This document shows positions 1-5,735 of a stretch of DNA of 11,342 nucleotides, piece after piece. Numbering within the stretch: the first letter of the stretch is position 1; each line of letters starts with the position of its first letter. The position numbers were made by a program, and so were the translations under genes. Origin of the DNA: Aculops lycopersici (lineage: Eukaryota; Arthropoda; Arachnida; Trombidiformes; Eriophyidae); contig WNKI01000002.1 in NCBI GenBank assembly GCA_015350385.1, positions 3,671,877 through 3,683,218 of the forward strand, given 5' to 3'. The notes under the pieces were generated by a model. The model did no database searches and was not told the origin of the DNA. It was given only the letters and a program-made list of their open reading frames with translations.

Positions 1-9
1 GTCCATTTA

Positions 10-12
<3 letters not shown>

Positions 13-42
<30 letters not shown>
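13..42. repeat. (TC)15 microsatellite
   Basis: Fifteen uninterrupted TC units, followed by a further pyrimidine-rich stretch to about position 75. On the minus strand this is a GA tract. In arthropods such tracts can bind GAGA-type factors in promoters, so it may be part of the control region of the gene starting at 315; that role is inference. The repeat itself is seen directly. Confidence 0.95.
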
Positions 43-46
<4 letters not shown>

Positions 47-184
47 TCTTACTCTCCCCCTCTCTCCTTCCCTCTGCTTCTTTTGTGAAACCTCGATAAT
101 GAGTCGAAACTACCCACATCCATTGAAGGCGAATACACAATCATCAACACCGTCGAGCAAGTCGACAAACACACGAGGGGAAGA

Positions 185-274
185 ATGAGCGCCGCTTCCG
201 CTTGGAGTGAGTCTCTGTCATCACAACTTCCAACTAATCTTCTAAACATGAGATTGTATCCAACCAAGATTTAG
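185..274 (+). other. upstream ORF 1 (29 codons)
   Basis: A short frame starting with MSAASAW lies ahead of the 315 gene, in a different frame, and ends before its start. The start context is fair (A at -3). A GTGAGT donor-like sequence sits inside it near 208-213, so this stretch could instead be a 5' exon end followed by a leader intron. It counts as a uORF only if the transcript starts upstream of 185, which the sequence alone cannot show. Confidence 0.3.
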
Positions 275-295
275 TCAGTTGCATCGACTCGACCG

Positions 296-367
296 ATGAG
301 TAAAGATCGACGAGATGATGCTCATCGTTTCTACGGGCCGCAAGCCAAAATGTACTCGCCACCATGA
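296..367 (+). other. upstream ORF 2, overlapping the main start (23 codons)
   Basis: The ATG at 296 has a poor context (C at -3). It opens a 23-codon frame that runs across the main ATG at 315 in another frame and stops at 365-367. Overlapping uORFs of this kind usually reduce main-frame translation, with leaky scanning allowing some. Relevance depends on the real transcription start. Confidence 0.3.
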
Positions 368-2063
368 GGCGAGCATCGCGAAATTAAAGTTTGCAAAGTT
401 TTATATGAAATTAGGTGCAAGTTTATTAATTACAGTATTAATATTTATATCATTAACTAGAATATCGACAAATGTATTCGCCCTCAGAACAACAAACGAA
501 ACTTCCACTCTCGAGAGACCCATAAATCCTGCTGTAAATATTACCTCGCATTTGCCGAAGAGCCACAATGTTAGCCTCGATGATGACGGTGGCAGTGTCA
601 GCACTTCATCGAGTTATGTGCCTCCTATTACATTGGACACATCGCACTCTGTCTCTCAACACGCAAGTTTATTACCTGTTGACTTGAACCAGAATTCGTT
701 GCACGACAAGGAGGATGGCGACTTGTCGGTTGCTTCCGCTACTTTGGAAACTTTTCAAACTAACGCGGGGAGTCCATTCTACTCGCAACCAGCTCATCTC
801 TTGAGTTATCCAGCTCATCTAATGGACCAACCGGAAGCTCGTCAAGTCACGACGTTACCGAGGGAGCCACCGAGTTTAGCAGAATTGACTGCCGCAGCAA
901 CAGCAGCAGGTATTCTGGTTGGCGACTTGATTGGTCAGCAATCTCGTTTGACTGATCACCTACAACAACAACAACAGCTTGACGAGAGTGTGATACCTGA
1001 GGCAAGTGGCAGTGGTCGCGCAAACAATGGTAGCCAAGACGACGAGGAGGAACATGAAGGCGATCCGGGAATAGAAAATGTGATCAACCAGGATTCTGGT
1101 TATGGCTTAGATCCGAACCAACAAGCGATCGATGTGGCCTCATTGGGCACTCGTCTCGCCGACCAAAGAGTGCAGCGGCCCGCTATCTACACTAGCGATC
1201 AGCACCGCTCGGCACCTGGCCAGTCGGAGAGTTTGCATGGTGACGAGAGCGAGAGTGGTGGCGCTGGCGGAAGCGAGTCACCGGATTTGATGTACGACCA
1301 GATGCCCGATAGTATGGAGGGACTGATGAAACTTGAGGGTGAGAACACAAGTGATACAGTAAATGATGATAGCAACAATCCGATGGCTACTGATGGAAGT
1401 GATCCAACGGAAGTCCAGCGATCTGATCCAGGATTACAACCACAAGAGGGTTTTGGTATTTCATCCTCAAGCTTGGGAGTTCCCGCGACTGCCCGCCGAT
1501 CGTCGGAGGACGATGAATTCGACGACGATTTGGATGATAATGATACTAAGCCTGGAAGGACTTATGCTGAATTGGATAATCGGCAGATAGTAAGTCCTAT
1601 GCCAGTTTATAACCAACAGGTACCTGTGATTGGACCCAATGGTCAGCTAGAGTCACCTGAGATATACAACTCATTGGCTGACTTGAACACAGCAGCTGGA
1701 CATTACTACGGTAAGAAGAAGAAGGTCAAGAAAATTATCATTAAGAAAAAGAAAAAAAAGAAAGTCAAGAAGGTTAAGATAATCAAGATTAAAAAGAAAA
1801 AGAAGAAGCTATCCAAGAAGAAGAAAATGAAGCACCATGAGCCTGACCACGGAAAGTACTACATGTACGCCAAGGTGCCCAAGAAGAAGAGTTGGGAGTT
1901 TGGGTTCAAGAAGGGAAACAAGAAGCATTGGATTGAAAGACACGAGAAAGGACATAAGAACAAGTTTAAGACAAAGGTTAAGTGGTATGATAAAAAAAGC
2001 AAGGGAAAAGGATTCCACATTTGGGACTACAATCACCATGACAAGAAAAAGAAACATGGTTAA
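315..2063 (+). CDS. unrecognised secreted or type II membrane protein with acidic/Ser-rich middle and lysine-rich tail
   Basis: I do not recognise this 582-residue protein. Residues 1-30 are basic, followed by a hydrophobic stretch at about 33-49. Starting at M1 gives a type II signal anchor or long signal peptide; starting at M31 (position 405) gives a standard signal peptide ending near A56. M1 is preferred because its context has a purine at -3 and M31 has T there. The middle is low complexity: Ser/Asp/Glu-rich, a Gln run at 217-221, an acidic run at 396-409, sequons at N61, N75, N85, N238, N344 and N409, and Ser-Gly pairs beside acidic residues (231-234, 261, 314) that could carry glycosaminoglycan. 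Residues 467-505 are largely lysine mixed with Ile/Val. Residues 512-582 are Lys, aromatic and His rich (YYMYAK, SWEFGFKKGNKKHWIERHEKGH in part) and look like a folded or conserved tail. An extracellular matrix, cuticle or proteoglycan-like role is inference. There are no introns in the frame. Confidence 0.8.
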   Translation: MMLIVSTGRKPKCTRHHEASIAKLKFAKFYMKLGASLLITVLIFISLTRISTNVFALRTTNETSTLERPINPAVNITSHLPKSHNVSLDDDGGSVSTSSSYVPPITLDTSHSVSQHASLLPVDLNQNSLHDKEDGDLSVASATLETFQTNAGSPFYSQPAHLLSYPAHLMDQPEARQVTTLPREPPSLAELTAAATAAGILVGDLIGQQSRLTDHLQQQQQLDESVIPEASGSGRANNGSQDDEEEHEGDPGIENVINQDSGYGLDPNQQAIDVASLGTRLADQRVQRPAIYTSDQHRSAPGQSESLHGDESESGGAGGSESPDLMYDQMPDSMEGLMKLEGENTSDTVNDDSNNPMATDGSDPTEVQRSDPGLQPQEGFGISSSSLGVPATARRSSEDDEFDDDLDDNDTKPGRTYAELDNRQIVSPMPVYNQQVPVIGPNGQLESPEIYNSLADLNTAAGHYYGKKKKVKKIIIKKKKKKKVKKVKIIKIKKKKKKLSKKKKMKHHEPDHGKYYMYAKVPKKKSWEFGFKKGNKKHWIERHEKGHKNKFKTKVKWYDKKSKGKGFHIWDYNHHDKKKKHG

Positions 2064-2225
2064 ATAGCGACATTCATTTCTTTGTCCAAGAGTAAATTAT
2101 TGATTATATACCTGGCTATCTTAATGTGCTAATTACTTATGACGATTATATAATTTGTTCCATTTCCACAATCGTAATTTTATCTGTATATTTATAGGAG
2201 TTGACTGTGTTTTAAATTAAACTTA

Positions 2226-2231
2226 AATAAA
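2226..2231 (+). terminator. AATAAA poly(A) signal of the 315-2063 gene
   Basis: A canonical hexamer about 165 bp after the stop codon in AT-rich sequence. It faces the BAP60 poly(A) signal at 2294-2299 on the other strand, so the two 3' ends nearly meet. The stretch 2064-2350 holds only the two 3' UTRs. Confidence 0.75.
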
Positions 2232-2293
2232 ATAACTATCCTTGCACTTAGGAGTCAATGTTTGAATGCATGATGAGTTCAAGTCTGGTGAGA

Positions 2294-2299
2294 TTTATT
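2294..2299 (-). terminator. AATAAA poly(A) signal of BAP60
   Basis: TTTATT on the plus strand reads AATAAA on the minus strand, 51 bp after the BAP60 stop. This gives a short 3' UTR. Confidence 0.75.
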
Positions 2300-2350
2300 A
2301 GTTGATTTACTGAAACGAAGATCTACCTAGTTGGCTTTTCTTGAATGGCT

Positions 2351-3511
2351 TCATCTTCTCATCTGACCCAAGGCCAGCTCTAGATCATTCCTTCTTTCCT
2401 GAACCTTGCGATAGAAGTAACGACACACAGCTTCTTGCATCCAGGGCTGATAATAGTAGTCAGCCTTGCGCTCCTCCTCGGCGTCGCCAACCTGATCGGT
2501 CATTAGTTTGAGATCGCTTGATTGTGAGGCCAACCATTTTGTAATTGACTCCTGTGGATTACTTGAAAAGTCTGAGAAGAAACCATAGTTTGCCATGGAT
2601 CTTTTAATGTCGGCGACAATACCGAAAACTTTCTCATCGAGTTGCTTGATCTCCTGAGCATCGTGTTGCAAAACCCTGGCATCTATTATATCCTCAACTT
2701 CGACCTCAAAATCGTAGGTTGTACGTTGGATAGCGCCTGCATCACGGATAATTGAATGATGGATCATAATTGGATCTGGCTCAGAGAGTAGACCGTTCAA
2801 TTTGGCTGGAATTTCTGAGAATTTCATTCGCTTGCAACCGAAAATTTGAGATAGGTAACTGTCATTGTTGATGTATTCGCGCTCATTAGAATCTTGTAGA
2901 GTTTTCGTCTTGATATATTGCCATAGCGCATTTATAACTGCTGGCCTGGTGTCGGTTGCTTTTCCAACGAGTCGAGCTAACCTGGGGTCAATTTTAAACT
3001 GTGGTGGTTGGTGTTCAAGTTTGAATTGGATCGTACACTTGACTGGATCATTGCCAGGCCTTCTGACTTGAAAACCGTCAGTCTCTGAGGTTTGGGCTGT
3101 TCTGTGCCATTCAACAAGATGATTATCCGGACCATACAGATTACTATCCAATTCGATGACCAAACTTCTGAAGAAGGAGGAAAATTTTCTCTTTGGTCTC
3201 TGTTCATCTGTTAGCCTACCCTCGACACGCAATTCCCAACATGGCGCTCCGTCGTGCGGTTGGAAAGAAAATAAATTAGTTAGAAATATTCTCAATGTCT
3301 TCTTAACTCTGGCAGGTCTTCTCATTGATTCTTGTATATCTAATGTCCTTCGATTGATATTGAAGTCAAGTCTTCTCTCGAACTCCAGCATCTCTTGATA
3401 GGCATGAATCTCTGGGACAATCTCTTGAACTTTGGGCGGGCAAACCCGATCCACGAGCCGCCTTTTCACGGAGCCTTGTGTTGTTTGCTCCTGTGTTGGT
3501 GTGTAAGACAT
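2351..3511 (-). CDS. Bap60: BAP60/SMARCD, SWI/SNF (BAF) chromatin-remodelling subunit
   Basis: The 386-residue protein matches the SMARCD family from its first conserved block to the end. Signatures include ELRVEGRL (93-100), KRKFSSFF (107-114), YGPDNHLVEWHRT (126-138), a SWIB/MDM2-like fold at about 168-246 (PPQFKIDPRLARLVG, ALWQYIKT, MKFSEIP), and a C-terminal helical block with EERKADYYYQPW and AVCRYFY. Family members are core nuclear BAF/PBAF subunits that link the remodelling ATPase to transcription factors. It is about 130 residues shorter than the usual ~515 because the N-terminal Pro/Gly/Gln-rich part is missing. An in-frame TGA 27 bp upstream supports this start unless an upstream exon is spliced in. 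It converges with the 315-2063 gene. The call is secure; the N-terminal extent is not. Confidence 0.95.
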   Translation of the reverse strand: MSYTPTQEQTTQGSVKRRLVDRVCPPKVQEIVPEIHAYQEMLEFERRLDFNINRRTLDIQESMRRPARVKKTLRIFLTNLFSFQPHDGAPCWELRVEGRLTDEQRPKRKFSSFFRSLVIELDSNLYGPDNHLVEWHRTAQTSETDGFQVRRPGNDPVKCTIQFKLEHQPPQFKIDPRLARLVGKATDTRPAVINALWQYIKTKTLQDSNEREYINNDSYLSQIFGCKRMKFSEIPAKLNGLLSEPDPIMIHHSIIRDAGAIQRTTYDFEVEVEDIIDARVLQHDAQEIKQLDEKVFGIVADIKRSMANYGFFSDFSSNPQESITKWLASQSSDLKLMTDQVGDAEEERKADYYYQPWMQEAVCRYFYRKVQERRNDLELALGQMRR

Positions 3512-4060
3512 GGCTTTTATTTTAGAGAATTTGAGTCAATAGTTTAAGATTGATATTGTGATGATTACAATGATTGACACCAATAAAGTATACCGACAAT
3601 AAAGATAGAAATTTTTTGTTTGATGCATTCAAAATCCTCGCAATATCACAATAATATTTGGCGTGCTTGAGGACGCATGCGCCATGGACGAAGGAGCGAA
3701 AGTTCGAAAAAACGCCCTGAATTGTATTTTTGTGCACGCGTAATGCGCGTATGCAAATTCAATTCAATTACCTGGCCACGGTTTCATCATTCATCAGTTG
3801 GGCATATCGGATTACTTTCGCTCTCATTGTCATATTCTGTTGACAGCTAGACAAAAGGTTACTCTAAACAATGAGTCAACGAGAGTCAAGCTAGACACTG
3901 AGCACAGGATAACAGGAGAATTTTATCCGGCGAATCTAACTCCTTTAGTGTCCGATGGCAACAACAGGTGCCAAAAAGTCCGGGTCTCATTTACATATGA
4001 TTCCAAGAGTATATTAGCCACTCGCCAGGTGAAATAATCGTAGTCCTCATTGAGGTTTGC
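3512..4060. promoter_or_regulatory. divergent intergenic region between BAP60 and the small secreted-peptide gene
   Basis: I see no convincing gene here. The region must hold the BAP60 promoter (minus) and the distal promoter of the 4109 gene (plus). An NRF-1-like core CGCATGCGC lies at 3674-3682, about 165 bp upstream of the BAP60 start, the kind of element found in housekeeping promoters. An exact octamer ATGCAAAT (POU-factor type) lies at 3751-3758. Both are short motif matches, and their function is inference. Confidence 0.35.
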
Positions 4061-4067
4061 ATAAAAG
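4061..4067 (+). promoter_or_regulatory. possible TATA box (ATAAAAG) of the 4109 gene
   Basis: The TATA-like ATAAAAG lies 42 bp before the end of the leader, which would place transcription start near 4090 and give a leader of about 20 bases. An in-frame TAG at 4073-4075 confirms that an unspliced frame cannot begin further upstream than the ATG at 4109. Confidence 0.4.
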
Positions 4068-4108
4068 ATAATTAGTATCAAGTCGAAGTCGAGCAGAAGA
4101 TTGCAAAT

Positions 4109-4339
4109 ATGAGGACAGAGGCTATTTTGCGTATCCTTCTCGTAACACTCGCGATCCTTCCGGTTGCTATCCTGCGAATCGCGCTAGCGTTGCCTCCAGG
4201 CCAAATTGGTCAGTCGGCCGAACATCACCGAATCAAGCGCTTTTTCAAGGCTCCAATGCCATGGGAGGCTGAGTACTTTGACCCAACTTATCACGTCTGG
4301 CCAAAGGGAAAGTCGTCCAAAGATGACAAGAAGGCTTGA
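4109..4339 (+). CDS. small secreted pro-peptide with a furin-type cleavage site, unrecognised
   Basis: The 76-residue product has a hydrophobic N-terminus (about 5-28) typical of a signal peptide, with likely cleavage near A27. A short spacer is followed by R41-I-K-R44, a match to the furin/proprotein convertase motif RX(K/R)R. Cleavage there would release a 32-residue peptide, Phe45 to Ala76, that has no cysteine. Its first half is rich in aromatic residues (F45, F46, W52, Y56, F57, Y61, W64) and its last ten residues are highly charged (GKSSKDDKKA). It lacks the terminal Gly needed for amidation, so it is not a typical amidated neuropeptide. A hormone, venom or salivary, or antimicrobial role is possible; I do not recognise the family. 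The TATA-like box upstream and poly(A) signal downstream support a real short gene. It converges with the 4659-5084 gene. Confidence 0.7.
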   Translation: MRTEAILRILLVTLAILPVAILRIALALPPGQIGQSAEHHRIKRFFKAPMPWEAEYFDPTYHVWPKGKSSKDDKKA

Positions 4340-4427
4340 GTGCAGCAGATGATTAATCTGACAATCTGCAAAACGAGAAGATCAATCTATCAATATTGAG
4401 GAAGAAGATTTGATGATGGAAAAGGGC

Positions 4428-4433
4428 AATAAA
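4428..4433 (+). terminator. AATAAA poly(A) signal of the small secreted-peptide gene
   Basis: A canonical hexamer 89 bp after the stop. The opposing signal at 4486-4491 is only about 55 bp away, repeating the tight tail-to-tail design seen near 2230-2300. Confidence 0.7.
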
Positions 4434-4485
4434 GGGATCTCGAAATAATATCAGAACGCTACTAATTTTTGCATCAGGTGTAATA

Positions 4486-4491
4486 TTTATT
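4486..4491 (-). terminator. AATAAA poly(A) signal of the 4659-5084 gene
   Basis: TTTATT on the plus strand. It is the first canonical signal seen on the minus strand after the 4659 stop, so the 3' UTR would run through the decayed repeat at 4551-4592. Confidence 0.6.
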
Positions 4492-4550
4492 CTTCAATCT
4501 TTTCAGATCGAAGTCTGCACTCAACTCATTTAGAATTGGTGCTTGACAAA

Positions 4551-4592
4551 GACCTTGCGAGATCCAATTCTCAACTCGGTCTGCACGTCCTA
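4551..4592 (-). pseudogene. decayed tandem copy of part of the 4659-5084 coding sequence
   Basis: These 42 bp match 4731-4772 in direct orientation with 36 of 42 identical bases. Read on the minus strand in the matching frame, the copy gives VQTELRIGSRKVFVK against VQTKLRVGACKVWVD in the intact gene, then HQF and a stop. A TAG stands where the intact gene has Glu just before the Asp-Val of this block, and further stops precede it. The offset is exactly 180 bp. It is best explained as a remnant of a tandem duplication; a former alternative terminal exon is less likely because the intact gene needs no splicing. Confidence 0.75.
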
Positions 4593-4658
4593 TCCTTATG
4601 CAAGATTAGTAGAATTTTAGGTCTACTTCACAGTTAGATGTATACAAACCAGGTGATT

Positions 4659-5084
4659 CTAGTTATTGAAGAGGCTGAATTTGCTTGAATCTCCAAATAA
4701 TTCGACAATTCTGGGATTGTAATCGACCCAGACCTTGCAAGCTCCAACTCTCAACTTGGTCTGCACATCCTCGCTGTGAGCTCCGGCCTCAATCAAATCC
4801 CTGCAAAGATCCTTGGATGCCCCGACTCCACCAGCATATCTCACTATGCTGTGCTCAGGACCTTTATGCCATCTGAAGTGTCCAGAAACACAATCGACGG
4901 CTTCCGGTACCTTGTTGACGAGGTCTTGGGCAAACTTTTCGAGGTTGTTTTTGGCGCAAGCGTCCTCGAGACCGCTGGTGATGGCCACTAGGAATTTATC
5001 CAAATCGACCTCAACGCACTCGGCACCGATAGCGCAGACCACGGCGACGGCCAGGAAGAAGCTGATTGACTTGATTCTCAACAT
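4659..5084 (-). CDS. small secreted cysteine-containing protein, unrecognised
   Basis: The 141-residue product begins with a clear signal peptide (basic MLRIK, hydrophobic core 7-20, probable cleavage near residue 21). The mature part holds five cysteines (C23, C43, C65, C94, C116), spaced 20, 22, 29 and 22 apart, within largely helical-looking sequence (LDKFLVAITSGLEDAC, NLEKFAQDLVNKV). The odd count suggests one free cysteine or a disulfide-linked dimer. I do not recognise the family; the layout resembles small secreted helical-bundle proteins of arthropods such as salivary or lumenal carrier-type proteins, but that is a guess. The start is the first ATG after stop codons and is followed directly by the signal sequence. 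A decayed partial copy lies just downstream, implying that this gene has been duplicated locally. No TATA box was seen upstream. Confidence 0.82.
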   Translation of the reverse strand: MLRIKSISFFLAVAVVCAIGAECVEVDLDKFLVAITSGLEDACAKNNLEKFAQDLVNKVPEAVDCVSGHFRWHKGPEHSIVRYAGGVGASKDLCRDLIEAGAHSEDVQTKLRVGACKVWVDYNPRIVELFGDSSKFSLFNN

Positions 5085-5165
5085 CTTTAATGAATCTGGT
5101 TTTTGATCAACAGAAGATAGTATTTGGATAGTTTGGTATTGATCGGAGTTTTAGAAGGACTATCA

Positions 5166-5421
5166 GTATCGAGGTTTAGTTGGTTGTGTGCGATGCTCAC
5201 AAACGACGTCGACAGTTTGGGCTACAAAGTTATTTTCACTACACTACCTGTATAGTAAAAATAGATTTTCGTTCACCCAGTCGAAACAAGACGTAACAAA
5301 GACCAGAGTATGGATTAGTGGATTTGGTCTATTCTTAACGTGACATTAAAGCAACCTTTTTGTGGTCTAGACAGTCGACGTCATCGATGTGTAATTCTGA
5401 CGACCAACTAAATTTAGATAC
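5166..5421. repeat. imperfect inverted repeat, 51-bp arms (5166-5216 / 5371-5421)
   Basis: The reverse complement of 5166-5216 aligns without gaps to 5371-5421 at 35 of 51 positions by my count. The ends match best: the inner end shares GTCGACGTC (9 of first 10) and the outer end shares ACCAACTAAA. The loop of 154 bp shows further weak pairing next to the arms. It could be an old foldback or MITE-like element, or a hairpin in a transcript. No target-site duplication was recognised. Confidence 0.5.
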
Positions 5422-5457
5422 TAGCTGTAAAGTAGATCTAGCTTGAGATTGTAGACA

Positions 5458-5651
5458 TTCACAAAAGTTGGTTTATACATCCTGCAGATTCCAAACATGC
5501 TACCGAGTTTCCTGCACTGAAAAATAGATGCTAACTGCAGGTGTCAAATGCAATCTAACACAGAAAGAGTAATTTTCTATTAAACTGCACTTCTCTATAT
5601 CCTCATGAGCCGCCCTGCAATCTGCAGGATGTGTAACGAAACTTTTGTCAC
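5458..5651. repeat. inverted repeat, 33-bp arms (5458-5490 / 5619-5651)
   Basis: The 5458-5490 arm matches the reverse complement of 5619-5651 at 27 of 33 positions, including 14 uninterrupted bases (ACATCCTGCAGATT at 5477-5490) and ACAAAAGTT at the outer end. The loop is 128 bp. Beyond the arms, ATTGTAGA near 5449-5456 can pair with TCTACAAT near 5666-5673. With the neighbouring repeat at 5166-5421 it fills most of the 650-bp gap between two minus-strand genes, which otherwise shows no gene. Confidence 0.6.
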
Positions 5652-5729
5652 TTTGTGTATACTAATCTACAATAATTGAATATATGACTGGTACAAAATA
5701 TCGTTGAGGAATAATGTGAGATTTATGAG

Positions 5730-5735
5730 TTTAAT
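5730..5735 (-). terminator. possible ATTAAA poly(A) signal overlapping the ASTE1 stop codon
   Basis: No AATAAA is present on the minus strand between the ASTE1 stop and 5085. The common variant ATTAAA spans the TAA stop itself, which would give a 3' UTR of only about 10-30 bases. Tentative. Confidence 0.35.

Noticed and set aside
1809..2057. Minus-strand 82-codon frame that looks hydrophobic
   Set aside because: It is the reverse strand of the lysine-rich tail: AAG/AAA codons read as Leu/Phe-rich antisense. No independent support.
3522..3737. 71-codon minus-strand frame just upstream of BAP60
   Set aside because: Could be a uORF or chance. It has no similarity to the missing BAP60 N-terminus (not Pro/Gly/Gln rich) and ends before the start in a different frame.
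3684..3743. 19-codon frame (MDEGAKV) with a near-ideal start context GCCATGG
   Set aside because: Too short, no donor site and no recognisable peptide; it overlaps the NRF-1-like element in the BAP60 upstream region.
3798..4037. 79-codon plus-strand frame ending at CAGGTGAAA, a donor-like site that could splice in frame to AAG at 4097 and so to the 4109 gene
   Set aside because: The acceptor side is purine-rich, the predicted protein has no recognisable features, and splicing would bury the signal peptide of the 4109 product.
4813..5106. 97-codon plus-strand frame opposite the secreted-protein gene
   Set aside because: Shadow of the 4659-5084 gene, whose signal peptide and conserved-looking cysteines make the minus strand the coding one.
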